Positions 1 through 8,502 of a stretch of 64,000 bases of DNA are shown here, piece by piece. Below the pieces are notes generated by a model, which was given only the letters and a program-made list of their open reading frames with translations, searched no databases and was not told where the DNA came from. The translations under genes and the position numbers were made by a program. Positions within the stretch are counted from its first letter, which is position 1. Each line of letters begins with the position of its first letter. Source of the DNA: JAUILA01 sp964563925. GTDB lineage: Bacteria > Bacteroidota > Bacteroidia > Cytophagales > Cyclobacteriaceae. The stretch is from assembly GCA_964563925.1 (NCBI GenBank), contig CAZLZD010000005.1, forward strand, positions 57,607 to 121,606, read 5' to 3'.

Positions 1-453
1 TTTCAGGAAATTTTTCTGTGAGGTTATCTTTTCTTCAAACAGCTTCTGCTGTCTTTCATAATCTGCACGTAAATAATTGATTTGTTCGGCTACCTCAAGG
101 TATTCCTGCTGCAGATTTACATATTCAGGATTTTCAAGTACGGCGATCAGGTCCCCTTTCTTTACCTCATTGCCAATGAGCAATGGTACCTGCTTAATAA
201 ATCCTCCCATAATCGCGCTCACCCTGGCCCGTTGCTGAGGTGGTACATCAATCACACCGGAAGAGCGGACTGTCCGTGAGAATTCTGCCGGTTGAACCTG
301 CCCCAATTGCATATCATTCGTTTCAAATTGTATTCTGGATATTCGTACCTGGCCAGGTTCTGTCTCTTCCAATGCCGGTTCTTCCGGCGGATTGGTGCAT
401 CCCGCCCCATAAATCAGAATCCCGCAGAGGAGTATATTTATTATCTTGGTCAT
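1..453 (-). CDS. RND efflux periplasmic adaptor (HlyD/CusB family), C-terminus cut by window edge
   Basis: Membrane-fusion protein expected to link the inner-membrane RND pump to the outer-membrane channel. The first 151 codons are visible, from an ATG at 453 to the window edge. A lipoprotein-type signal ends at Cys19 (YGAGC). A short linker follows, then a barrel-sandwich/lipoyl-like half (about residues 65-105, including an SAIMGGFIKQV stretch), and then the start of the alpha-helical hairpin. It begins 2 nt after the stop of the upstream CzcA-TolC gene, so the two are co-transcribed and probably translationally coupled. The HlyD/CusB class is clear; the substrate is inferred only from the neighbouring pump. 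The remainder lies outside the window. Confidence 0.9.
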   Translation of the reverse strand, partial: MTKIINILLCGILIYGAGCTNPPEEPALEETEPGQVRISRIQFETNDMQLGQVQPAEFSRTVRSSGVIDVPPQQRARVSAIMGGFIKQVPLLIGNEVKKGDLIAVLENPEYVNLQQEYLEVAEQINYLRADYERQQKLFEEKITSQKNFLK

Positions 454-455
454 GC

Positions 456-3400
456 TTATTCAATTAAATAATTAATGGAAATGACTACCTGGTTATAGGC
501 ATTGAGATTTTCCAGGTAGGATAAATGAATGGCGGAAGCATTCTCCACGCTTTGGATATACTGAAAGAAATCTATTTCACCGTTCTGATAGCTTAGATTA
601 GCCATCTTGAGAATTTCCTGCGACAGATTCTCACCTTCCTCTTCAAAGTAGATAAGTCCTTCCTCGTATTTTTTTAATCCGGCTACTAATGCAAAGTAGG
701 AGGTTTCGAGTCGGTTTCGGTAGTCGATGGCACGTTGACTCGCGATCTCTTCGGCTATCTTTGAAGCCCTTACTCTGGATGCATTGAAAAGCAGCGGCAG
801 GCGGACGCCGATCTGGTACCCGTTCAGACGCTGATCCAGTCCTGAATTACTCCCGCTGAAGTAGGATACATTAAAATCGGGTAACAACAATTGTTTTTGC
901 AGGTCACCTTGCTCCCGGAAATACTGCTGCTGATTTTCGTACCAGGCTAATCCAGGGTTGTCAGAAAGACTGACTTCCTGAACCGGCAGCTTTTTTAACG
1001 TCTCAGAGGCGATTTGGAGGGTATCCGGACTTTGGACCAGTCTGAGCAATTCGAGCCTGGCCACATCCACATCTTCCAGAGCCTGCCGGTGTTTGGTTTG
1101 TAACTGACGTTGCTTGGCCTGAGCGGAAATCTTCTCCAGGTAATTTGATTCTCCAAGTTCGAATCGCCGGTTGGCAGCATTCTCAAATTCCAGGTAAAGG
1201 GAATCAAGGTACTGATATACCCTCGCCTTACTGCGTTCATACTGCAGTTGCCAGTAGGCCGATTCCACATCCCGGTTCAGTTGCCTGCGGGCAATCTCAT
1301 AGGCACTTGACTCCATGGCCAGCTGAGCCATGTTTACTTGTTTCCTGGCACCGTAGACGGTTGGAAACAGAAAGCCCTGTTGAATGCCTAGTACCCGTAA
1401 AGGCTCATTGTTAAGTGCAAGGTTGGCCTGGTCATAGTGATAATAGACTTCGGTCTTGTCGAAGTTGAAAGCACTTCCCACCAGTTCGTCTGCCTGCTCG
1501 ACACTGAGCCGGCTTGCCTCCAGGGCGGCGTTGTTTTTAACTGCAAGGTCTTGCAGGTTTTCCCGGGTCAGGGGTTCCTGCTGACTCCGGGCGGAGATGG
1601 TCAGGCACAGCAGAACCGGCAGAATAAGGAGCGCTTTGCCGGATACCGACCCTTGTTTTTTGTGCCGTGATTCTCCAAACATCGAATAGAGCACCGGGAG
1701 AACGATCAGTGTCAGCAGTGTGGCTGTAACCAACCCACCAATGACCACCGTTGCCAGGGGGCGCTGGACCTCAGCGCCGGCACTTCCTGATACGGCCATT
1801 GGCAGAAATCCCAGTGCCGCAGCAGAGGCGGTAAGCAGTACGGGCCGGAGACGGTCCCTGGTGGCCTGTATGATCATATTTTCAAAGCTCTTAAAGCCTT
1901 CCTTACTCAGTTCCTTGAGGTGTTCAATCAGCACGATGCCGTTAAGTACTGCAATCCCAAATAATGCAATAAATCCGACGCCGGCAGAAATACTGAATGG
2001 CATGCCCCTTATCCAAAGAAGGAATACACCTCCCACCGCGGCCAGCGGAATAGCCGAGAAAACAAGCACTGCCTCTTTCAGTGAAGAGAACGCAAAGAAC
2101 AGCATAATGAAGATGAGTACGAGTGCAATGGGGACGGCGACCCTGAGGCGTTCTTTGGCGCTTTGAAGGTTTTCAAACTGTCCGCCATAGGTAACATTAT
2201 AGCCGGCCGGAAATTGTACATGCTCCCCGACGAGGTTGCGGATATCAGTAACTACGGATTCCAGGTCACGGTCCCTGACATTAATGCCCACAACGGTCCG
2301 TCTGCGCGTATCATCCCGGGAGATTTTAGCCGCCCCTTCCTGGTAGGATATTTCAGCAAGTTCATTCAGGGGCACTTTTCCCCCACCCGGCAGATCCACA
2401 TAAAGGGATCTCAGGTTGCTTATATCGCGCCGATACGGTTCCTCCAGGCGCATGACCAGGTCAAACCTTCGCTCGCCCTCAAATACACTGCCGGTTGTAT
2501 ACCCGGCAAACCCCATGGAAACAATTTCATTTAGCTCAGAAACATTCAACCCATACCTGGCAATTTTCGAACGATCGTAGGTAACCGCCATTTGGGGCAA
2601 CCCTACGATCTTCTCCACTGTGATATCCGCTGCGCCCGGTACCCTCTCGGCCAGTGATTTTATCTCATTGGCTTTTTCCGTCAGCAGGTCAAGGTCTTCG
2701 CCGAATATTTTAATGGCGATATCCGCACGGACCCCGGTGATCAGCTCGTTAAACCTCATCTCAATGGGCTGGGTAAATTCTACGCCCATGCCGGGGATGA
2801 CGGAAAGTGCTTCTTTGAAGAGGTTGGCCAGCTCATCCTTCGTGCTGGCGCTGACCCAGTCTGATTTAGGCTTGAGAATAATGATCACGTCACTGTCCTC
2901 CATGGACATCGGGTCGGTGGGAACCTCAGCCGCTCCAATCCGGGTGACAACCTGTTCCACCTCCGGAAATTGATCAAGGAGAATTTGTTCAATACGGGTG
3001 GTGGTCTCAATGGTAGATGTGAGTGATGTGCCCGTTGGCAGAATAGGCTGTATCACAAAGTCACCTTCATCAAGGGTTGGAATAAATTCCCCGCCAAGCC
3101 GCAGATAGCCAACCACGGCCACGGCAAGCAAGAGCACCGCCAGGGACAGGACCAGTGTTTTGGCCCTGAGCGCCCCTCGGATTACGGGTTCATAGAGACG
3201 GTCAATCAACCGCATGATTCGCACCGATATATTTTTTGATGATTTCCTTGCGGGCTTGATAAATACTGCGGAAGCAACAGGTACGTAGGTGAAGCAAAGG
3301 ATCATGGCGCCGATAAGTGCAAAGCTGAAGGTAAGGGCCATCGGACGAAACATTTTACCTTCCACCCCACTCAACGATAAAATGGGTATAAATACGATCA

Positions 3401-4781
3401 GGATAATCAACTGACCGAATACGGCACTGTTCATCATGTTGGTAGCGCTCTTACGGGTCACTGCGTCCTTGACACGCTGCCGTTCAATTCCAGATAGTTG
3501 TTCAAAAGATCCTGCTTGCTGTGACAGCTTGTAGGCAATATATTCCACGATAATGACGGCCCCATCGATAATGATTCCGAAATCAATGGCGCCAAGGCTC
3601 ATCAGGTTGGCATCCACGTCGAACAGGTACATGAGTGAGAGGGCGAATAGAAGTGACAAGGGAATGACCGAGGCGACAACAAGGCCCGACCTGATGTTTC
3701 CAAGCAGCAGAACCACTACAAAGATCACAATGAGGCAGCCAAGAACAAGGTTTTCAGTGATGGTAGCCGTGGTTTTCCCGATCAGGTCGCTGCGGTCAAG
3801 GAATGCGTTAATATAAACGCCCTCCGGGAGCGTTGACTGAATTTCCTCTACCCGTTCCCTTACCGCATCAATGACTTTCTTGGAGTTCGCATCTTTCAGC
3901 ATCATTACCTGTCCCAGCACCTTCTCCCCTTCCCCGTTGCCGGTAATGGCCCCGAACCGTACTGCGCTGCCGTAACCGACCTGCGCAATGTCCCGCACGT
4001 AGACCGGGACGCCCTCGTTCACGCGGATAACGATATTACGTATATCCTCAAGGTTTTCCACAAGTCCTTCGCCCCGTATAAAATATGCCTGTCCTGATTT
4101 TTCAATGTATCCCCCGCCGCTAACACTGTTGTTGCGTTCCAGGGCATCCATAACCTCGCTGATGGTCAGATTCATGGCTTTGAGCTTTTCCGAGGAAATA
4201 GCCACTTCGTATTGCTTCAGTTTCCCGCCCCAGGTATTGATTTCCACTACGCCAGGTATGCCTGATAACTGCCGTTTAACGATCCAGTCCTGGATCGTGC
4301 GCAGCTGCATGGTACTGTAAACATCTTCGTATCCCGGTTTGGTATCCAGAATATACTGATAGATCTCGCCAAGCCCGGTGGTAATGGGTCCCAGTGTTGG
4401 TTTGCCAAAACCCTCCGGTATTTTTTCGGTGGCGGACTGAATTTTTTCAGAAATCAGCTGCCGGGGAAGATAGGTTCCCATCCCATCCTCAAAAACAATC
4501 GTAACAACGGATAAACCAAATTTGGAAATGGACCGGATCTCAACTACGCCAGGCAGATTGGCCATCTCAAGCTCGATCGGATAGGTAATAAACTGTTCCA
4601 TATCCTGGGTCGACAGACTGCGGCTGGTGGTAAGAACCTGAACCTGGTTATTGGTAATATCCGGCACTGCACCGATCGAGATCTGAGTGAGAGAATATAT
4701 ACCAAAAAAAATCAGGGCCCCGGTAAATAGAAATATAATGAACTTGTGTCCAAGACTAAAATCAATAATCTTACTAATCAT
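456..4781 (-). CDS. czcA: CzcA-type heavy-metal RND efflux pump fused to a TolC-like outer-membrane factor
   Basis: Proton-driven heavy-metal efflux pump of 1441 residues. Residues 1 to about 1035 are a complete RND transporter of the heavy-metal (HME) group. The fourth membrane segment carries AIDFGIIIDGAVIIVE (about 397-412); this DFG...D...E pattern is typical of Co/Zn/Cd pumps (CzcA) rather than Cu/Ag pumps (CusA), so divalent cations are the likelier substrate. Near residue 1040 a basic RHKK is followed by a hydrophobic stretch ending around SARSQ, resembling a signal peptide. The last ~380 residues look like a TolC/CzcC outer-membrane efflux protein with long helical repeats. The fusion is known in Bacteroidota. 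It lies between a His-rich exported protein (upstream) and the adaptor gene (2 nt downstream). Confidence 0.93.
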   Translation of the reverse strand: MISKIIDFSLGHKFIIFLFTGALIFFGIYSLTQISIGAVPDITNNQVQVLTTSRSLSTQDMEQFITYPIELEMANLPGVVEIRSISKFGLSVVTIVFEDGMGTYLPRQLISEKIQSATEKIPEGFGKPTLGPITTGLGEIYQYILDTKPGYEDVYSTMQLRTIQDWIVKRQLSGIPGVVEINTWGGKLKQYEVAISSEKLKAMNLTISEVMDALERNNSVSGGGYIEKSGQAYFIRGEGLVENLEDIRNIVIRVNEGVPVYVRDIAQVGYGSAVRFGAITGNGEGEKVLGQVMMLKDANSKKVIDAVRERVEEIQSTLPEGVYINAFLDRSDLIGKTTATITENLVLGCLIVIFVVVLLLGNIRSGLVVASVIPLSLLFALSLMYLFDVDANLMSLGAIDFGIIIDGAVIIVEYIAYKLSQQAGSFEQLSGIERQRVKDAVTRKSATNMMNSAVFGQLIILIVFIPILSLSGVEGKMFRPMALTFSFALIGAMILCFTYVPVASAVFIKPARKSSKNISVRIMRLIDRLYEPVIRGALRAKTLVLSLAVLLLAVAVVGYLRLGGEFIPTLDEGDFVIQPILPTGTSLTSTIETTTRIEQILLDQFPEVEQVVTRIGAAEVPTDPMSMEDSDVIIILKPKSDWVSASTKDELANLFKEALSVIPGMGVEFTQPIEMRFNELITGVRADIAIKIFGEDLDLLTEKANEIKSLAERVPGAADITVEKIVGLPQMAVTYDRSKIARYGLNVSELNEIVSMGFAGYTTGSVFEGERRFDLVMRLEEPYRRDISNLRSLYVDLPGGGKVPLNELAEISYQEGAAKISRDDTRRRTVVGINVRDRDLESVVTDIRNLVGEHVQFPAGYNVTYGGQFENLQSAKERLRVAVPIALVLIFIMLFFAFSSLKEAVLVFSAIPLAAVGGVFLLWIRGMPFSISAGVGFIALFGIAVLNGIVLIEHLKELSKEGFKSFENMIIQATRDRLRPVLLTASAAALGFLPMAVSGSAGAEVQRPLATVVIGGLVTATLLTLIVLPVLYSMFGESRHKKQGSVSGKALLILPVLLCLTISARSQQEPLTRENLQDLAVKNNAALEASRLSVEQADELVGSAFNFDKTEVYYHYDQANLALNNEPLRVLGIQQGFLFPTVYGARKQVNMAQLAMESSAYEIARRQLNRDVESAYWQLQYERSKARVYQYLDSLYLEFENAANRRFELGESNYLEKISAQAKQRQLQTKHRQALEDVDVARLELLRLVQSPDTLQIASETLKKLPVQEVSLSDNPGLAWYENQQQYFREQGDLQKQLLLPDFNVSYFSGSNSGLDQRLNGYQIGVRLPLLFNASRVRASKIAEEIASQRAIDYRNRLETSYFALVAGLKKYEEGLIYFEEEGENLSQEILKMANLSYQNGEIDFFQYIQSVENASAIHLSYLENLNAYNQVVISINYLIE

Positions 4782-4833
4782 AGTAAACTGATTAACAGAT
4801 GTTTATATATGTTTAACTAAACAGAAGAGTTAA

Positions 4834-5223
4834 CTAAGAAAAGGGAGAAATCGGCGGTTGGAAGACGGGATTCGGTACACACCGGGTGGCATGTTCCTGG
4901 TAGATTGCCTGCAGGTTTTTGTCTTCATTGAAAAGACCCGGAACCGGAAGTGTATTCCCGGTATCGTTCATGAAAGCAATATGAAGATGAATTGATCCGT
5001 GATGGAACGGGAGGTCTTCATGCTCTTCATGGTCTTTGGAATGTTCCTGTCTGAGGTCGCCGTAATGCTTGGATAGAAATGTGAGGAATGAGTCTCCATA
5101 TTCCTCAGAGTGCAGTTGCGCATGCTCAATAAGTTCGCCTACCTTCAATATTTCCCTGGCTGCAAAAGAAAAAGTTTGCAGCAGCAGCAAAGAGGCAAGT
5201 CCGAAAGCTAACAAGCGCATCAT
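4834..5223 (-). CDS. Small exported His-rich protein of the metal-efflux operon, function unknown
   Basis: No named family recognised. A 129-residue product results from the ATG pair at 5223/5220, which places a clean signal peptide (MMRLLAFGLASLLLL...) at the N-terminus; an in-frame upstream start at 5265 would add 14 hydrophobic residues and looks less likely. The mature part is rich in His, Glu and Asp (EHSKDHEEHEDLPFHH, then HLHIAF), suggesting binding of a divalent metal. The C-terminus ends in a Pro-rich PVFQPPISPFS. It sits 52 nt upstream of the czcA-tolC gene in the same direction. Similar short proteins precede such operons in Bacteroidota. A periplasmic metal chaperone or sensor role is inference. 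Confidence 0.7.
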   Translation of the reverse strand: MMRLLAFGLASLLLLQTFSFAAREILKVGELIEHAQLHSEEYGDSFLTFLSKHYGDLRQEHSKDHEEHEDLPFHHGSIHLHIAFMNDTGNTLPVPGLFNEDKNLQAIYQEHATRCVPNPVFQPPISPFS

Positions 5224-5290
5224 CAGTTTTAAAAGTACAAAATAAATAGTAACCCTGTGCAGCAAATGTTACAGATGGTATAAAATGAAG

Positions 5291-5309
5291 AAAACCAGGC
5301 AGAGCCTGG
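5291..5309 (-). terminator. Hairpin terminator after the DUF779 gene
   Basis: Read on the minus strand, CCAGGC-TCT-GCCTGG forms a 6-bp GC-rich stem with a 3-nt loop followed by TTTTC. It lies 46 nt after the DUF779 stop and before the metal-efflux operon, and so separates the two transcription units. The T-run is short, so termination may be partial. Confidence 0.6.
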
Positions 5310-5354
5310 CTTTCAATCAGGAAACGATGCATGAGTCACGTTTCCAGGGATATT

Positions 5355-5726
5355 TTAAAGTTCCGTTTCACTGAGGACCGACCACTCCTGCTCGGTGAAA
5401 AGTCGTGACCTGATTATAAACCGAATGCCCATCGGAATTTCAAGGGAGAAACTTGAACCCCGGCCGGGAGTCACATCCAGGGTGAGGTGGGTGTGCTTCC
5501 AGTATTCAAACTGATCCCGGGACATGTAAAACGGCGCTTCGTCGATATAACCCAGCAGTACATCGCTTTCTCCTGTTTTGAATTCTCCATCTTCAAAACA
5601 CATTGGTTGTGAACCATCACAACAGCCGCCGCTCTGATGAAACATAAGCGGCCCGTATCTTTTTTTCAGTTTGCTCATTACTTCCAATGCCTCCGGTGTG
5701 GCATCTATTCGCTTTACATCCTCCAT
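5355..5726 (-). CDS. DUF779 family protein, aldehyde dehydrogenase partner
   Basis: A 123-residue DUF779 protein. Visible hallmarks are the Cys-rich FHQSGGCCDGSQPMCF (about 29-44), a DVLLGYIDEAPFYMS segment, and a C-terminal FSLEIPMGIRFIIRSRLF. DUF779 genes are commonly found next to acetaldehyde/aldehyde dehydrogenase genes, as here: the gene follows the dehydrogenase by 78 nt in the same direction. The biochemical role is not established; the conserved Cys cluster suggests metal binding or redox chemistry, which is inference. It is presumably controlled with the dehydrogenase by the divergent AraC-type regulator. Confidence 0.9.
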   Translation of the reverse strand: MEDVKRIDATPEALEVMSKLKKRYGPLMFHQSGGCCDGSQPMCFEDGEFKTGESDVLLGYIDEAPFYMSRDQFEYWKHTHLTLDVTPGRGSSFSLEIPMGIRFIIRSRLFTEQEWSVLSETEL

Positions 5727-5749
5727 ACGTCACTTTTAAGGTAAAAGAA

Positions 5750-5781
5750 GGATGAGCGGGAGAATATTTCTCCCCTCATCC
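5750..5781 (-). promoter_or_regulatory. Long hairpin between aldehyde dehydrogenase and DUF779 genes
   Basis: Two stacked perfect 7-bp stems (5750-5756 with 5775-5781, and 5758-5764 with 5768-5774) separated by one bulged base and closed by a 3-nt loop. There is no T-run on either side, so it is unlikely to be a strong intrinsic terminator. An mRNA-processing or stability element, or a partial attenuator that sets the ratio of the two products, fits its place inside the operon. Confidence 0.55.
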
Positions 5782-5804
5782 ATCAATCATCCAACACTAT
5801 TGAT

Positions 5805-7328
5805 CTAAAAGAATCCAAGCTTATTCTTATCGTAACTGATAAGCATGTTTTTGGTATTCCTGTAATGGTTAAGCATCATCTTGTGGGTTTCCCGGCCAAA
5901 TCCGGATTTTTTATACCCTCCGAATGGCGCGTGCGCAGGATAGGCATGATAGCAATTGACCCATACCCTTCCGGCCTTGATGGCGCGCGGCATCTGGTAA
6001 ATTTCATGCGCATCCCGGGTCCATAATCCGGCGCCAAGCCCGTATAGGGTATCATTGGCAATGGAAATGGCTTCTTCGGTATCCTTGAAGGTGGTCACTG
6101 CGGTCACCGGACCAAAGATTTCCTCCTGGAAAACACGCATTTTGTTGTGCCCCTTGAATATAGTCGGCTCGATGTAATAACCATTTTCTAGTCCGGAATT
6201 AAGACTGGCCTTTCCTCCGCCACAAAGTATTTCCGCACCTTCCTGCTTCCCAATGTCCAGGTATGAAAGTATTTTTTCAAACTGGTCGTTGGAGGCCTGG
6301 GCGCCCATCATGGTATCTTCAGCGAGCGGGTGGCCCATTTTAATGGCTCGGGTACGCTCCACAACCCTTTCCATAAACCGGTCATAGACCGACTCATGCA
6401 CAAGGATCCTGGACGGACAGGTACATACCTCACCCTGGTTCAGGGCAAACATCACCGCACCTTCCACGCATTTATCAAAGAAAGCATCGTCTGCATCAGC
6501 AATGCTGGGCATAAAGATATTCGGTGATTTTCCACCCAGTTCCATGGTTACGGGAATGAGGTTTTCCGAGGCATATTGCATTATGAGCCGTCCGGTTGTA
6601 GTCTCACCGGTGAATGCAACCTTTGCAACCCGGGGTGATGTGGCAAGGGGTTTTCCCGCTTCCGGGCCATACCCAGTCACGATGTTTATAACACCTGGCG
6701 GTACCACCTCCTGGATAAGCTCCATAAGAACCATGATACTCGTAGGTGTCTGTTCAGCTGGCTTGACCACCGTGCAGCAACCTGCTGCCAGCGCCGGGGC
6801 GATTTTCCAGGTAGCCATAAGCAGTGGAAAGTTCCAGGGGATGATTTGTCCGACTACCCCCAACGGCTCCTGCAGATTAATGCTTACTGTATTGGCATCA
6901 TGTTCAGAAATAGTACTCTCATCCGCCCGTATAACCCCGGCAAAATAGCGGAAGTGATCCACGCATAGGGGAAGATCGGCAGCTCTTGTTTCCCTGAGTG
7001 CTTTTCCATTATCCACGGTTTCGACGCGGGCGAGATGTTCCAGGTTTTCCTCAATAATGTCTGCTATTTTGAGCAACACATTACTGCGTTCTGCAGCCCC
7101 GGTGGTGGACCAGACAGGAAACGCCTTGTGGGCAGCGTCTAGTGCCTTGTTTACGTCCTCCTTATTACCCCTTGCGGCTCTGGTGAATGCCTGGCCGTCA
7201 ATGGGACTGATATTGTCAAAGTATTCTCCGCTGCTTGGCGCCACCCACTTGCCTCCGATGAAATGATCATACTGCGGCTTAAAATTGGGCCTGTCAACGG
7301 CCTGCTGTTCTTGTTCCAGTGTTTCCAT
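5805..7328 (-). CDS. aldB: NAD(P)-dependent aldehyde dehydrogenase (AldB/ExaC type)
   Basis: Oxidises aldehydes, probably acetaldehyde or a similar short aldehyde, to the acid. Starting at the ATG at 7328 gives 507 residues, matching the AldB/ExaC family; a longer reading from 7406 adds 26 residues with no counterpart. Present are the general-base Glu in VTMELGGKSPNIF (about 263), the catalytic Cys in GEVCTCPSR (about 301, with the second Cys typical of this subgroup), IIPWNFPLLMA and FGGYKKSGFGRETH. It is followed by the DUF779 gene after a hairpin and is divergent from an AraC-family regulator across about 200 bp. The family is certain; the preferred aldehyde is inferred. Confidence 0.95.
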   Translation of the reverse strand: METLEQEQQAVDRPNFKPQYDHFIGGKWVAPSSGEYFDNISPIDGQAFTRAARGNKEDVNKALDAAHKAFPVWSTTGAAERSNVLLKIADIIEENLEHLARVETVDNGKALRETRAADLPLCVDHFRYFAGVIRADESTISEHDANTVSINLQEPLGVVGQIIPWNFPLLMATWKIAPALAAGCCTVVKPAEQTPTSIMVLMELIQEVVPPGVINIVTGYGPEAGKPLATSPRVAKVAFTGETTTGRLIMQYASENLIPVTMELGGKSPNIFMPSIADADDAFFDKCVEGAVMFALNQGEVCTCPSRILVHESVYDRFMERVVERTRAIKMGHPLAEDTMMGAQASNDQFEKILSYLDIGKQEGAEILCGGGKASLNSGLENGYYIEPTIFKGHNKMRVFQEEIFGPVTAVTTFKDTEEAISIANDTLYGLGAGLWTRDAHEIYQMPRAIKAGRVWVNCYHAYPAHAPFGGYKKSGFGRETHKMMLNHYRNTKNMLISYDKNKLGFF

Positions 7329-7525
7329 AGTCAATGCTTTTTGAATTAGAATCAATCCATGGAATTTGGTTAAAATTTCTTCCAAAAACTTTGCCTGCCG
7401 TCTCAATGTATTTGCTCAGAATCCAAATGCCAGGAATTGAATTGAAAATCAGTGTGAACCCTCACGGGCGATTCCGGATTCTGTAAATAAATTGTTATAT
7501 TCAGAGACCCAACCGAAAAAATTTT

Positions 7526-8446
7526 TTGAAGCGATATCTCCTGAATACGGTCCCCCTGAAAGAGGAAAAGTCCCTGTTCACTCTGGTGGAAAACAGGACC
7601 TCCTACTCATTTGATACGTGTGAGCTGAATGTGTTTGAAACCCATCGCCGGGCTGAAAATGTTCAGTTGCAGTTTGATGATTTTGTACTGACAAGTATGT
7701 TGTCAGGGAAGAAGATTATGAAATTGCCCAACCGCCCGGCTTTTGATTATCTTCCGGGCGAGTCAGTCATCCTCACCCCGGGTGAATTAATGAAAATCGA
7801 TTTTCCGGAAGCACGCTCCGGCAATCCTACGCAATGCATTGCGCTGGTGATGTCCGAGGAAGTGATTAGGAAGACCGTCAATAAACTCAGGGAGTTATAC
7901 CCGAAGGATCCCACCTGGGGCGATTGGGAAATTGACCCGTCGGTATTTCATTTGCATAATAACCTGGAACTTGCCGATACTATTAACCGTATTCTCAGGA
8001 TTTCCCACGATGAGCAGGGAAAGATCAAGGATGTGATGGTTGACCTGGCCCTTCAGGAGATGCTGGTGCGTTTGATGCAAACCCAGGCACGTTTTGTTCT
8101 GCAGTCATCCTGTATCAGTCTTTCCTCCCATAATTCACTGGCCGGGGCAGTTCGTTATATCCGGGAAAACCTGACCGTGAAACTTGATATGGACAAGCTG
8201 GCCGACGTGGCCTGTATGAGCCGGGCGAGTTTTTTCCGTAAATTCAAGGAAGCCCTTGGCATCACCCCGGCCCAGTTCATTCTCAGGGAAAGAATCAGGC
8301 TCTCGCAGGAAATGCTCAAATCAACTACCTCGATGAGTATCACCGAGATATGTTACGCATGTGGGTTTGAAAACCTGTCACACTTTATTACCACCTTTAA
8401 AAACGAGGTTGGCACCACGCCGAAGGCCTATCAGAACATCGGCTAA
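7526..8446 (+). CDS. AraC-family transcriptional regulator, divergent to aldehyde dehydrogenase
   Basis: A 306-residue DNA-binding regulator. The N-terminal half is a cupin-like AraC_N sensor domain (FDYLPGESVILTPGE). The C-terminal ~100 residues contain two helix-turn-helix units, including MDKLADVACMSRASFFRKFK and the signature ITEICYACGFENLSHFITTF. The start is a TTG at 7526; no ATG fits, and the TTG reading gives the MKRYLL N-terminus expected of such proteins. The divergent arrangement with the aldehyde dehydrogenase/DUF779 operon strongly suggests it controls that operon in response to an aldehyde or a derived compound. The effector is not visible in the sequence. Confidence 0.92.
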   Translation: MKRYLLNTVPLKEEKSLFTLVENRTSYSFDTCELNVFETHRRAENVQLQFDDFVLTSMLSGKKIMKLPNRPAFDYLPGESVILTPGELMKIDFPEARSGNPTQCIALVMSEEVIRKTVNKLRELYPKDPTWGDWEIDPSVFHLHNNLELADTINRILRISHDEQGKIKDVMVDLALQEMLVRLMQTQARFVLQSSCISLSSHNSLAGAVRYIRENLTVKLDMDKLADVACMSRASFFRKFKEALGITPAQFILRERIRLSQEMLKSTTSMSITEICYACGFENLSHFITTFKNEVGTTPKAYQNIG

Positions 8447-8502
8447 GCTGCTTTTTCTATTCCAACCGGGCTGCGTATCTTTAGCCGGTTTAAGATGTGT
8501 GC

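Noticed and set aside
1720..2166. Plus-strand open frame antisense to the czcA-tolC gene
   Set aside because: It is a shadow of the real coding frame, with low-complexity Ser/Thr/Ala composition and no recognisable features.
7417..7483. 8-bp inverted arms (CAGAATCC and GGATTCTG) 51 bp apart between aldehyde dehydrogenase and AraC genes
   Set aside because: AraC-type sites are usually direct repeats, and an 8-bp match at this distance can occur by chance; not enough to call an operator.
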